A stretch of DNA of 64,000 nucleotides, from NCBI GenBank assembly GCA_004379135.1, contig NBNI01000007.1, positions 483,501-547,500 of the forward strand, written 5' to 3'. The position numbers were made by a program, and so were the translations under genes. Below are positions 35,114-43,488 of this stretch, piece by piece (position 1 is the first letter of the stretch; every line of letters begins with the position of its first letter). Source of the DNA: Acidimicrobiales bacterium mtb01 (GTDB taxonomy: Bacteria; Actinomycetota; Acidimicrobiia; Acidimicrobiales; Ilumatobacteraceae). The notes beneath the pieces were generated by a model. That model ran no database searches and was not told the DNA's origin. It was given only the letters and a program-made list of their open reading frames with translations.

Positions 35114-35734
35114 ATGGAACTGATCCTCATCCGGCACGCGATTCCCCTCCGTCGCGAACTCGAAACGGGGGTTGCCGACCCCGAACTCTCCGGAGCCGGA
35201 CTCGAGCAGGCGCGTCTCCTGGCCGAGTACCTCGGTCAGGAGAGGATCGACGCCGTCTACGCGAGTCCGATGCAGCGAGCCCGGCAGACGGCTGCACCGG
35301 TCGCGCTGGGCCAAGGCCTCGAGACCACGATCGTCGATGGCGTCGCCGAGTTCGATCGAAACAGCAACGAGTACGTCCCGGTGGAGGAGCTGAAGGCCAC
35401 GAACGATCCTCGTTGGCGCGACATGCTCGACGGGAAGTGGCCTCCCACCGACGAGTCCGAAGCCGACTTCGTCCTTCGCGTCGTCGAGTCGATCGAGACG
35501 ATCATCGCCGGACACCCGTCCCAGCGAGTCGCCGTGGTCTGCCACGGCGGAGTCATAAACGCCTACGTCGCGCGCATCATCGGCCTGGGCGACCAACGCG
35601 GATTCTTCTACCCCAATTACACGTCGATCCATCGGGTCGCCGCGGCGAAATCGGGAGAGCGATCGGTCGTGACCCTCAACGAAACCCCGCACTTGCGCGG
35701 TTCGGGACTGCCCATCGGCTTGTTCCAGAAGTGA
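35114..35734 (+). CDS. Histidine phosphatase superfamily protein
   Basis: A 206-aa phosphatase. The phosphohistidine motif is LILIRHAIPL (Arg-His-Ala, in place of the usual RHG), YASPMQRARQTAAPV supplies the next Arg, and VAVVCHGGVINAYV the second catalytic His. The substrate is unknown. ATG at 35114 was chosen because the motif starts right after it. It is followed by the M18 peptidase gene, probably in one operon. Confidence 0.9.
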   Translation: MELILIRHAIPLRRELETGVADPELSGAGLEQARLLAEYLGQERIDAVYASPMQRARQTAAPVALGQGLETTIVDGVAEFDRNSNEYVPVEELKATNDPRWRDMLDGKWPPTDESEADFVLRVVESIETIIAGHPSQRVAVVCHGGVINAYVARIIGLGDQRGFFYPNYTSIHRVAAAKSGERSVVTLNETPHLRGSGLPIGLFQK

Positions 35735-35751
35735 CCGGACGGGCTCGAACC

Positions 35752-37008
35752 ATGACCGCGACCACCGATCGACTCGGATCGCTTCTCGCCCACCTCGACG
35801 CCTCGGTGTCGCCGTCGCATTCGGTGGCTCACGTCGCCAATCGTCTCGAACAAGCGGGCTTCGTGCGGAGCGAAAGTCTCACCCAACCGGCGAGTCGTGG
35901 TTTCCACGCAACGCAGGGACTCCTGATCGCCTGGGTCGACGACGGTTCGAGTGCCGACGGCTTCCGCGTGATCGGCGCCCACACCGATTCGCCTTGTCTT
36001 CGGGTCAAGCCTCGTCCCGACGCCGGTGCTTTCGGTTGGAAGCAAGTCGGCGTCGAGATCTACGGCGGAATCCTCAACAATTCGTGGCTCGACCGCGATC
36101 TTGGCGTGGCCGGTCGAGTGACGCTCGCCGACGGATCGTCCCGGCTGTTCCGGTCGTCGGAAGCCGTCGCGCGCGTCCCTCAGTTGGCCGTTCATCTCGA
36201 CCGCGACGTGAACGACAAAGGACTCGTTCTCGATCGCCAGAACCACCTGCTCCCCGTGTGGGGGCTCGGTTCGCCCCGGTCGGGCGAATTCGCCGAGTGG
36301 ATCGCCGCTGGAATCGGGGTCGCCGCCACCGACATCGTTTCATGGGAGTTGTCGCTCTTCGACGACCAGCCCGCCCGAACCATCGGGGTCGACTCCGAAC
36401 TCCTCGCATCGGGTCGCATCGACAACCAGGTGTCGTGTTGGGCGGCCACCGAAGCCATCGTTCGCCGATCGCAGTCGTCGTCCGGACCCACGTCCGTCAT
36501 CGCCCTGTTCGACCACGAGGAGGTCGGATCGGAGAGCACGCACGGTGCGGGCGGACCATGGCTCGAGTGGATCCTCGAGGCACTGCACTCCGGAACCCGA
36601 ACTTCGTTCCACGAAGCGTTGAGCCACTCGTCGTGCCTGTCGGCCGACTGCGCGCACTCGGTGCACCCGAACTATCCGGAACGCCACGAGCCGGCCCATC
36701 GACCGGTTGCCAACGGCGGACCGGTCCTGAAGCAGAACGCCAATCAGCGCTACGCCACGAGCCCCGAAACGGCCGCGTTCTTCGTTCGCTGCTGCCGCGA
36801 AGCCGGCACTCCGCATCAGGTCTTCGTGAGCAAGAACAGCATGCCGTGCGGATCGACGATCGGCCCCATCGCCTCGACGAGACTCGGCATCCCGACCGTC
36901 GATGCCGGAGTCGCTCAGTTGAGCATGCACTCGGCCCGTGAGCTCTGCGGAGTCTCCGACGTTCTGGCCTTCGCCGACGTCGCTCAGCGATTCGTCGAAT
37001 TGGGGTGA
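35752..37008 (+). CDS. M18-family aminopeptidase
   Basis: A 418-aa zinc aminopeptidase. Metal and catalytic segments are visible in order: IGAHTDSPCLRVKP, NNSWLDRDLG, SGRIDNQVSC, ALFDHEEVGSES and KNSMPCGSTIGPI. It releases N-terminal acidic or neutral residues in the cytosol. ATG start at 35752; an in-frame GTG at 35731 overlapping the phosphatase stop (GTGA) would add seven residues and is also possible. Its end overlaps the convergent PlsC-like gene by 25 bp. Confidence 0.93.
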   Translation: MTATTDRLGSLLAHLDASVSPSHSVAHVANRLEQAGFVRSESLTQPASRGFHATQGLLIAWVDDGSSADGFRVIGAHTDSPCLRVKPRPDAGAFGWKQVGVEIYGGILNNSWLDRDLGVAGRVTLADGSSRLFRSSEAVARVPQLAVHLDRDVNDKGLVLDRQNHLLPVWGLGSPRSGEFAEWIAAGIGVAATDIVSWELSLFDDQPARTIGVDSELLASGRIDNQVSCWAATEAIVRRSQSSSGPTSVIALFDHEEVGSESTHGAGGPWLEWILEALHSGTRTSFHEALSHSSCLSADCAHSVHPNYPERHEPAHRPVANGGPVLKQNANQRYATSPETAAFFVRCCREAGTPHQVFVSKNSMPCGSTIGPIASTRLGIPTVDAGVAQLSMHSARELCGVSDVLAFADVAQRFVELG

Positions 37009-37679
37009 CCGACTCGCTCCTGGGCGAGATCGAAGAGACGCTGCAGTTCACCGTGCAGCCGCTCCGACGTCTCCTTCACGGCGGTGCGAGACATGCGGCC
37101 GTCCACGGACGGCGGAACGGACAGCGGTTCGCCGATGATCACGTGGACCTTTCGCGGCCAGATGAATTTGGCACCCTTGCCCATCACCCGCTCGCTTCCT
37201 CCGATGCCGATGGGAACGATCGGCGCGCCGGCCTTGCACGCGACGTAGGCGGCTCCGTCGAAGAGCGGCTGCACGACCGGCCCCGCCTTGCGTTCACCTT
37301 CCGGGAACAGGACGAGGGGTTCGCCGCTCTGCAAGACCTGGATGCAACGGACGATGGCCTCTCGATCGGCGCTTCCGCGCGACACCGGAAAGGCCCCGAG
37401 CGCCGAAAGGATCCAGCGGTAGGGCTGCTTCTTCCACATCGAATCCTTGCCCATGAAACGCAGGCGGCGGCGAGTGCAGCCCGAGACGATGGGTGTGTCG
37501 ATGTAGCTGCGATGGATGGGCGCCACGACGTACGAGCCCGACGACGGGATGTTCTCGCGTCCTTCGATCGTCATGCGCATCCAGGTGCGACAGAACGCCA
37601 CGACGATGAAGCGAACGAACTTGTAGAAGGCGCGACTCTGTATTGAGTTGCCGGCCAGGAACGTCTCGACGCCGATCAT
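36984..37679 (-). CDS. PlsC-family acyltransferase
   Basis: A 231-aa lysophospholipid acyltransferase-like protein. The HX4D motif reads APIHRSYIDTP, followed by the glycerol-phosphate block LVLFPEGERKAG and PIVPIGIGGSERVM. It is shorter than the paralogue at 5859 and lacks its tail. ATG start at 37679 overlaps the cmk stop (ATGA); a cmk-plsC order is common in actinobacteria. It likely acts at the membrane in phospholipid synthesis. Confidence 0.9.
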   Translation of the reverse strand: MIGVETFLAGNSIQSRAFYKFVRFIVVAFCRTWMRMTIEGRENIPSSGSYVVAPIHRSYIDTPIVSGCTRRRLRFMGKDSMWKKQPYRWILSALGAFPVSRGSADREAIVRCIQVLQSGEPLVLFPEGERKAGPVVQPLFDGAAYVACKAGAPIVPIGIGGSERVMGKGAKFIWPRKVHVIIGEPLSVPPSVDGRMSRTAVKETSERLHGELQRLFDLAQERVGHPNSTNR

Positions 37680-38314
37680 CCCCGCTCCCCCAATAAGGCC
37701 ACGATCTGATCGACGACTTCGTCGATCGAGGAGTGACCGGTGTCGACGACGACGGCGTCGGACGATTCGGCCAGCGGACTGTCGGGGCGGGTCGAATCGA
37801 GCCTGTCGCGTTCGACGATGGCCATCTCCACCTGGTCGACGTCGCCGCCGGACTGCGCGACCCTGCGTTCGGCACGAACTCGAGGCGAGGTGGTGAGGAA
37901 CACCTTCAGCGCCGCATCGGGGAAGACCACCGTGCCGATGTCGCGACCCTCGATCACTCCCCCGCCTCGAGCATCTCCCCACTCGCGTTGACGACGGCGC
38001 ATCTCCGTTCGGACGCTGCTGTGCGCCGCAACGATGCTGACCGCGGCGGTGACTTCGGGAGTGCGGATCTCGGCGGTCACGTCGCGACCGTCGATGGTGA
38101 CGAGGTCGAGGCCGACGTGGAGGTCGCACTCGCGGGCGAGCGAACCAATGGCCGACGAGTCGTCGAGGTGGCGTCCGGTTCGCAGCGCCTCGGCGGTGAC
38201 CGCTCGATACATCGCGCCGGTGTCGAGGTACTGGACACCCAATCGCTTGGCGAGAGCGCGGGCGATCGTCGATTTGCCGGCTCCGGCCGGGCCGTCGATG
38301 GCGACGATGGCCAT
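37676..38314 (-). CDS. cmk: Cytidylate kinase
   Basis: A 212-aa P-loop kinase that phosphorylates CMP/dCMP. It begins MAIVAIDGPAGAGKSTIARA (Walker A), continues with QYLDTGAMYRAVTAEAL and has VIEGRDIGTVVFPDAALKVF, the CMP-binding region. ATG 38314 was chosen; a GTG at 38323 that forms GTGA with the upstream guaB1 stop is possible. It is followed by a plsC-like gene with ATGA overlap. Confidence 0.95.
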   Translation of the reverse strand: MAIVAIDGPAGAGKSTIARALAKRLGVQYLDTGAMYRAVTAEALRTGRHLDDSSAIGSLARECDLHVGLDLVTIDGRDVTAEIRTPEVTAAVSIVAAHSSVRTEMRRRQREWGDARGGGVIEGRDIGTVVFPDAALKVFLTTSPRVRAERRVAQSGGDVDQVEMAIVERDRLDSTRPDSPLAESSDAVVVDTGHSSIDEVVDQIVALLGERG

Positions 38315-38319
38315 GGAGT

Positions 38320-39756
38320 TCACCAACTCTGACCGAGCGGACGCCCTTCGTCGTATCCGGCTGCGCTCTGGATACCCACGACGGCCCGTTCGCGGAATTC
38401 GGCCACCGTGGCCGAACCCGAGTAGGTGAAGGCGCTGCGCACGCCGGCCACGATGTGGTCGATGATGTCCTCGACTCCCGGACGCTCCGGGTCGAGGTAC
38501 ATGCGCGACGAAGAAATGCCCTCCTCGAACAACTCCTTGCGGGCCCGCATGAACACGCTCTCGCGGCGCGTGCGATTGCGTACCGCGCGGTTGGACGCCA
38601 TCCCGTAGTTCTCCTTGTACAGGCGACCATCGGGATCACGAAGCGTGTCGGCCGCCGATTCGTACGTTCCGGCCAACCAGGATCCGAACATGACGCTCCC
38701 GGCACCGGCGGCCAATGCGAGCGCCACGTCGCGCGGATAGCGGATTCCGCCGTCGGCCCAGACCGAGGCTCCCGATTCGCGAGCGGCATCGGAGCACTCG
38801 AGCACCGCCGAGAACTGCGGACGACCGACTCCGGTCATCATGCGCGTGGTGCACATCGCTCCCGGACCGACTCCGACCTTGATGATGTTGGCACCGGCAT
38901 CGATCAACTGCTTCGTGCCATCCGTCGTGACGACGTTCCCGGCCACGACGATCGCGTTCGGTGCACTCTTGCGCACGGCGCGAACCGCTTCGAGCATCCG
39001 ATCCTGGTGGCCGTGCGCGGTGTCGACCACGAGGACGTCGACGCCGAGGTCGCGTAGACGCGCGGCCTTGTCGGCGGGCTCGCCGTTCACGCCGATCGCA
39101 ACCGCGGTGAGGAACTGGCCCTGTGAGTTGACGGCGGGACGGTAGAGCGTGGAGCGGAGTGCTCCCTTGCGGGTGACGCAGCCCACCATACGTCCGGCGC
39201 CGTCGACCACCGGAGCGGTGGTGAGACGGTGGCCCGAGAGGACATCGAAGACCTTTTCGAGATCGGTTCCCGATTCGATCGTCAGCAAATCGGTCGACAT
39301 CACGTTGTGCAGTTGAGTGAAGCGGTCGTAGCCGGCGGCATCGGCCTCGGTGAAGATTCCGGTCGGACGGTTGTCGGCGTCGACCACGACGACCGCACCA
39401 TGGGCGCGCTTGTGAATGAGTCCGAGGGCGTCACCCACGGTGTTGTGCGGCGACAAAGTGATCGGAGTCTCGTACACGTGGTGCCGCGACTTCACGTAAC
39501 GGATCGTCTCGTCGATCACATCGAGCGGAATGTCCTGTGGCAGGACGACCAGACCACCCCGGCGCGCCACCGTCTCGGCCATGCGGCGGCCGGCGACCGC
39601 CGTCATGTTCGCCACGACGATCGGAACGGTGGTTCCGACACCATCGGTGGTCTGCAGGTCGACATCGAGCCGCGAGTTGACCGACGACAGGCTGGGTACG
39701 AGGAAGACGTCGTTGTACGTCAGGTCGTAGGGCGGTTGGTGGTTGATGAACTTCAT
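38320..39756 (-). CDS. guaB1: GuaB1-family IMP dehydrogenase-related protein (GMP reductase type)
   Basis: A 478-aa TIM-barrel protein with a central CBS pair (about residues 95-205). The N-terminus MKFINHQPPYDLTYNDVFLV is typical of actinobacterial GuaB1, shown in mycobacteria to be a GMP reductase and not an IMP dehydrogenase. The catalytic Cys lies in GVGPGAMCTTRMMTGVG, the monophosphate site in WADGGIRYPRDVALAL. Start ATG 39756 was preferred over a GTG at 39771, which abuts a -10 element. It heads the guaB1-cmk-plsC set. Confidence 0.92.
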   Translation of the reverse strand: MKFINHQPPYDLTYNDVFLVPSLSSVNSRLDVDLQTTDGVGTTVPIVVANMTAVAGRRMAETVARRGGLVVLPQDIPLDVIDETIRYVKSRHHVYETPITLSPHNTVGDALGLIHKRAHGAVVVVDADNRPTGIFTEADAAGYDRFTQLHNVMSTDLLTIESGTDLEKVFDVLSGHRLTTAPVVDGAGRMVGCVTRKGALRSTLYRPAVNSQGQFLTAVAIGVNGEPADKAARLRDLGVDVLVVDTAHGHQDRMLEAVRAVRKSAPNAIVVAGNVVTTDGTKQLIDAGANIIKVGVGPGAMCTTRMMTGVGRPQFSAVLECSDAARESGASVWADGGIRYPRDVALALAAGAGSVMFGSWLAGTYESAADTLRDPDGRLYKENYGMASNRAVRNRTRRESVFMRARKELFEEGISSSRMYLDPERPGVEDIIDHIVAGVRSAFTYSGSATVAEFRERAVVGIQSAAGYDEGRPLGQSW

Positions 39757-39771
39757 AAGAAGGGCCGCCAC

Positions 39772-39777
39772 AGGCTA
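39772..39777 (-). promoter_or_regulatory. -10 hexamer TAGCCT for guaB1
   Basis: TAGCCT lies 15 nt before the guaB1 ATG, which gives a leader of about 8 nt. It is divergent from the TAGTTT of the hydrolase gene, within a 39-bp gap. Confidence 0.4.
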
Positions 39778-39782
39778 GGGGG

Positions 39783-39788
39783 TAGTTT
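39783..39788 (+). promoter_or_regulatory. -10 hexamer TAGTTT for the hydrolase gene
   Basis: TAGTTT ends 7 nt before the GTG at 39796, predicting a leaderless message. Confidence 0.45.
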
Positions 39789-39795
39789 GACCCCC

Positions 39796-40476
39796 GTGGT
39801 GAACCGTCCCGTCGTTCTCGTCCACGGTTGGGGCGGATCCTTCGACACCACGTGGAAGTCGTCGGGTCTGGTCGACCTTCTCGCCGACGCCGGCCGCGAG
39901 GTGATCGGAGTCGATCTCCTGGGCCACGGCACGGCCCCCAAGCCCCACGACCCGATCGAGTACGCCGACCTCACTTCTCGCGTCCTGGACGTCATCGGTG
40001 ATCGACAGGTCGACGCGGTGGGTTTTTCTCTCGGTGCCATGACTCTTCTCCGAGTCGCGATCGATCATCCGTCGAGCGTGAACAAACTGGTGCTGGGTGG
40101 GATCGGAAGGAACGTGCTCGATCCTCGGGACGAAGCCGCCCACGACCGTCTGGTCGACGCGCTCGAAGGGCGGGGCGATCCGGACGACAACATCGCGCGG
40201 TTGTTCATGCAGTACGCCGATTCGCCCGGAAACGATCGCGTGGCGCTCACGGCGGTCATGAAGCGCCCTTCGCGTCCGTTCGATCCGACCGAACTCGAAC
40301 GCGTCACCGCCCACACTCTCGTGACCATCGGTGACAAGGACTTTGCCGGACCGGGCGACCCGCTGGCATCGGCCCTTCCGAACGCACGTCTCGTGACGTT
40401 GCGCAATTGTGACCATTTCGCGACCACCGAGAACTTCGGGTTCTTCGATGCCGTCCTCGACTTCCTCGTCAACTGA
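39796..40476 (+). CDS. Alpha/beta hydrolase
   Basis: A 226-aa alpha/beta hydrolase. The start VNRPVVLVHGWGGSFDTTWK gives the oxyanion strand, AVGFSLGAMTLLRVA the nucleophile elbow (GFSLG) and RNCDHFATTENF the catalytic His. The lid is small. Substrate unknown. GTG 39796 or the adjacent GTG 39799 is the start. It overlaps the Sua5 gene by 29 bp. Confidence 0.88.
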   Translation: MVNRPVVLVHGWGGSFDTTWKSSGLVDLLADAGREVIGVDLLGHGTAPKPHDPIEYADLTSRVLDVIGDRQVDAVGFSLGAMTLLRVAIDHPSSVNKLVLGGIGRNVLDPRDEAAHDRLVDALEGRGDPDDNIARLFMQYADSPGNDRVALTAVMKRPSRPFDPTELERVTAHTLVTIGDKDFAGPGDPLASALPNARLVTLRNCDHFATTENFGFFDAVLDFLVN

Positions 40477-41359
40477 CGACCCCGTCGAGCGAGCCCGGCG
40501 GGTCCTCGAGGCCGGCGGGGTCATCGGACTGCCGACCGAAACGGTCTACGGACTCGCGGCCGATGCGACGTCGTCGTCGGCCGTCCGCAAGATCTTCTCG
40601 ATCAAGGGTCGGCCGGCCGACCATCCCTTGATCCTCCACGTGGCCGATCTCGCCGCCGCCCAAACGCTCAGCAGTCGATGGACCGACACCGCTCGCGCTC
40701 TCGCCGAAGCATTCTGGCCCGGACCGCTCACACTCGTCGTCGTACGTTCGGCCGAGGTGCTCGATGAAGTCACCGGAGGGCGGACAACGGTCGCGATCCG
40801 GATTCCGCGCCACGCGCTCGCTCTTCGTGTCCTTCAGGAATTCGGTCGGCCCGTTGCGGCTCCTTCGGCCAATCGATTTGGCCGCGTGAGCCCGACCACG
40901 GCCGACCACGTGCGAGCCGACCTCGGGGCGGACGTCGATTTCGTGCTGGACGGCGGGCCCTGCGAAGTCGGGCTCGAGTCGACCATCGTCGACTGCTCGG
41001 TCGATCCGCCGCAGATCCTTCGACCGGGTTCGATCAGTGCCGAACAGATCTCCGAAGTCGTCGGCGGCGTGGCGTCGGCCTCGGGGCCGTCACGCGCGCC
41101 GGGAATGCTCGAGAGCCATTACGCACCGGATTGCCTGGTCGTACCGGTCGACGTCGGCGATGCCTCACCGAACGACGTGGATCGAGTGCTCGACGGCCGC
41201 TCCGAACCGGCGAGGTTCGCCCACGATCTCTACGCACTGCTTCGCGAATGCGACCGACTCCGACTTCGACGAGTCGCTGTGTTGCTACCGGCCGACTCGG
41301 GAATCGGTCGAGCCGTGCGCGATCGCGTCTTCAAGGCGGCTGCACGACGTTCTCACTGA
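40448..41359 (+). CDS. Threonylcarbamoyl-AMP synthase (Sua5 type)
   Basis: A 303-aa protein with an N-terminal YrdC domain (GGVIGLPTETVYGLAADATS, KIFSIKGRPADHPLILHV, AAPSANRFGRVSPTTADHV) and a C-terminal Sua5 domain, so it is the long Sua5 form. It makes threonylcarbamoyl-AMP for the t6A37 tRNA modification. The linker RPGSISAEQISEVVG and APGMLESHYAP are typical. ATG 40448 lies inside the upstream hydrolase gene. Its end overlaps the J-domain gene by 7 bp. Confidence 0.93.
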   Translation: MPSSTSSSTDDPVERARRVLEAGGVIGLPTETVYGLAADATSSSAVRKIFSIKGRPADHPLILHVADLAAAQTLSSRWTDTARALAEAFWPGPLTLVVVRSAEVLDEVTGGRTTVAIRIPRHALALRVLQEFGRPVAAPSANRFGRVSPTTADHVRADLGADVDFVLDGGPCEVGLESTIVDCSVDPPQILRPGSISAEQISEVVGGVASASGPSRAPGMLESHYAPDCLVVPVDVGDASPNDVDRVLDGRSEPARFAHDLYALLRECDRLRLRRVAVLLPADSGIGRAVRDRVFKAAARRSH

Positions 41360-41859
41360 ACGACTCCCAACTCGTTGACGGTCGCCACCCACAGGTGGCA
41401 GAGATCCTCGGCCCGCACTCGACCATCCGACGTGATCGACACGGTCGACGACCCGGCGTCAGGCACCAGATCGAGACGACACCAGGACGTCGCACCGTCG
41501 TGGTCGATCAAGCACTCGAGCACGTAGGGAGGATCGTCGTCGACGACGTCGCCGAGAACCCGCGCGGCAACGATGAGGGTTTCGAAGGCGACGACCGGAA
41601 GAGCATCGATCACGAACGCCGGTCGATCGACCGAGCGAATCACGGGCTCGTTCGGTTCCGGGACCTTCGATACGGCGACGGTTCCGCCAGGGATTTCGGA
41701 CAGAGTCGCGTACGCCTCGTTCACCTTCGCCATGGATTCGTTCGAGCCACCGTGATCGGGGTGATGTTCGCGGGCCGCACGTCGCCAGTGATCACGGAGC
41801 ATCGTCGCGTCGTACTGCCCGACCAGACCCAGGATCGACTCTGCTTCGACGCGCTTCAC
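41353..41859 (-). CDS. J-domain protein with unknown C-terminal domain
   Basis: A 168-aa protein. The first 55 residues form a DnaJ-like J-domain with the HPD triad at residues 33-35 (REHHPDHGGSNESMAKVNEA). The rest, about 110 residues, forms an acidic predicted strand-rich domain (YVLECLIDHDGATSWCRLDL) that I do not recognise. A J-domain protein should stimulate an Hsp70. GTG 41859 shares GTGA with the nitroreductase stop. Upstream sequence is nitroreductase in another frame. Confidence 0.83.
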   Translation of the reverse strand: MKRVEAESILGLVGQYDATMLRDHWRRAAREHHPDHGGSNESMAKVNEAYATLSEIPGGTVAVSKVPEPNEPVIRSVDRPAFVIDALPVVAFETLIVAARVLGDVVDDDPPYVLECLIDHDGATSWCRLDLVPDAGSSTVSITSDGRVRAEDLCHLWVATVNELGVVQ

Positions 41860-42566
41860 GACGACTTCCAATTGGTGAATCGGGTTCCGTCCGGGTCGAC
41901 GACCCAATCGGCCGAGCGTCCCCATTCGTCGTCGAACACCAGGTCGCCGATCGGTCGTCGGCGCACCGGGCCGTGCGATCCCTGCGGGCGGCCCAACGTG
42001 ATGCAGGCCGAGAGCGCCACGTCTTCCGGAACGGCCAAGAGTTCGCGCAGTTGGGGCTCGACGCCTTGGTGCCACATCGTGAGCGCACCGCCGTACCCGA
42101 GCGCACGGGCCGCGAGGAGCAGGTTCTGGCAAGCCGGGTAGATCGAGGCGCCTTCGTACGGATTCGGATCGCGGTACCGGACCAGGCCGACCAGGACCAC
42201 GACCGGGATCTCCTCGAAGTGATCGACGTACCACTGCATCGCCCGCGCCTGACGGGCCTTGGGGCTGGACGAATCGCCGATTTGGTCGTAACCGTCGCTC
42301 GAACGCTTCGCGTTCCAACCGCGACGGAAGGCCTCACCGAGAAGCGACTTCGCCAGCCGAGCCTTGGGTCCATCGCGCAGAACCAGGAACCGGAACGGCT
42401 GCCGGTTCGACCCTGAGGGGGCACGCGAAGCCGACCAGATGATCGTGTTCAGATGGTCGTCGGGAATCGGATCGGCGGTGTAGCGACGAATGGCCCGCGT
42501 GGTCGAAAGACCGTCGAGAAGCGAGACGTCCTCGGGCCGATCACCATCCGGCGACAACGACGACAT
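41856..42566 (-). CDS. Nitroreductase-family flavoprotein
   Basis: A 236-aa protein. FMN-contact segments are STTRAIRRYTADPIPDDHL, IIWSASRAPSGSNRQPFRFL and IYPACQNLLLAARALGYGGA, then ITLGRPQGSHGPVRRRP. The substrate is unknown. The ATG at 42566 comes 11 bp after the enoyl-CoA hydratase-like gene. The operon is crotonase, nitroreductase, J-domain protein. Confidence 0.9.
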   Translation of the reverse strand: MSSLSPDGDRPEDVSLLDGLSTTRAIRRYTADPIPDDHLNTIIWSASRAPSGSNRQPFRFLVLRDGPKARLAKSLLGEAFRRGWNAKRSSDGYDQIGDSSSPKARQARAMQWYVDHFEEIPVVVLVGLVRYRDPNPYEGASIYPACQNLLLAARALGYGGALTMWHQGVEPQLRELLAVPEDVALSACITLGRPQGSHGPVRRRPIGDLVFDDEWGRSADWVVDPDGTRFTNWKSS

Positions 42567-42577
42567 CGACGTCGTGA

Positions 42578-43375
42578 TCAGCGACCGGTGAAGTTGGCCG
42601 GACGCTTCTCCATGAACGACGCCACGCCTTCCTTGAAGTCGGCGGTGCGGAACAACGGAAGGAGTTGCAGGAACACGTGGTGGATGTTCTGCTCGAACGT
42701 CTCGGTCTCGGCGGCGCGCATCATGCGCTTGATGGCGCGAACGGCCAGGGGTGCGTTGGCGGCGATTTCGCCAGCCAACTCGGCGACGCGATCGTTCAAC
42801 TGATCCGACTCGACGACGTGATTCACGAGTCCGAGTTCGAGCCCTTCCGTGGCCGAGAGCGTGCGGCCGGTGAAGCAGATCTCGGCCGCCTTGGCGTATC
42901 CGACGATCCGCGGCAGCAGCCAGGTGCCCCCGCTCTCGGGCAGGATTCCTCGCTTGGCGAAGCCAGGGTTCAACTTGGCAGTCGATGCGGCGATACGGAT
43001 GTCGCAACCGAAGGCGAGGTCGAGGCCGTAACCGGCCGCTCCGCCGTTGAGAGCGCAGATCGTCGGGGTGTCGAGATTGTGGAGAACCACGGGAGGTGCG
43101 GTCCGGAGATCGAATTCGCTTCCCATGTCCCCGCCCGTATCGAGGACGCCGAGCGCCTTCTTCTGTCCCATTTGCGCGGCCAGGTCGAGGCCGGCACAGA
43201 ACGCCTTGCCGGCTCCGGTCAGAACGATGCACCGCACGTTCCGGTCGCGATCTCCCTGCAGGAGGGCCTCGGACAGGTCGTTGAGCATCCCACCGGAGAT
43301 GGTGTTGAGGCGCTCGGGTGCGTTGAGGGTGATGGTCGCGACATGGTCGTTGACCTGGTAAAGGACTTCGCTCAT
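42578..43375 (-). CDS. Enoyl-CoA hydratase/isomerase (crotonase family)
   Basis: A 265-aa crotonase. Oxyanion-hole segments are LTGAGKAFCAGLDLAAQMG and ALNGGAAGYGLDLAFGCDIR; RGILPESGGTWLLPRIVG carries the family's catalytic Glu position; the C-terminus ends FMEKRPANFTGR, usual in this group. It probably hydrates or isomerises a medium or branched enoyl-CoA in fatty-acid breakdown. ATG 43375 has TACCGT 6 nt upstream. Confidence 0.92.
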   Translation of the reverse strand: MSEVLYQVNDHVATITLNAPERLNTISGGMLNDLSEALLQGDRDRNVRCIVLTGAGKAFCAGLDLAAQMGQKKALGVLDTGGDMGSEFDLRTAPPVVLHNLDTPTICALNGGAAGYGLDLAFGCDIRIAASTAKLNPGFAKRGILPESGGTWLLPRIVGYAKAAEICFTGRTLSATEGLELGLVNHVVESDQLNDRVAELAGEIAANAPLAVRAIKRMMRAAETETFEQNIHHVFLQLLPLFRTADFKEGVASFMEKRPANFTGR

Positions 43376-43381
43376 GAGGCG

Positions 43382-43387
43382 ACGGTA
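43382..43387 (-). promoter_or_regulatory. -10 hexamer TACCGT for the crotonase gene
   Basis: TACCGT ends 6 nt before the ATG at 43375, predicting a leaderless message. Confidence 0.45.
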
Positions 43388-43424
43388 ACACCCGGAACGA
43401 AAGTCATCTTTTTCGTGCTCCGGG

Positions 43425-43430
43425 TAGCCT
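43425..43430 (+). promoter_or_regulatory. -10 hexamer TAGCCT for the substrate-binding protein gene
   Basis: TAGCCT lies 58 nt before the ATG at 43489. The leader holds a GGGGC-ATCC-GCCCC hairpin (43449-43462) and the ribosome-binding site, unlike the leaderless neighbours. Confidence 0.4.
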
Positions 43431-43472
43431 TGGCGGTTCCAAACCAATGGGGCATCCGCCCCTCATCTCCAT

Positions 43473-43480
43473 AGGGGGAG
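43473..43480 (+). promoter_or_regulatory. Ribosome-binding site of the substrate-binding protein
   Basis: AGGGGGAG ends 8 nt before the ATG at 43489 and decides between this start and an in-frame ATG at 43447. Confidence 0.65.
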
Positions 43481-43488
43481 AACCAAAC

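Noticed and set aside
38320-39756. Call as the main IMP dehydrogenase GuaB
   Set aside because: The N-terminus and context match actinobacterial GuaB1, shown elsewhere to be a GMP reductase.
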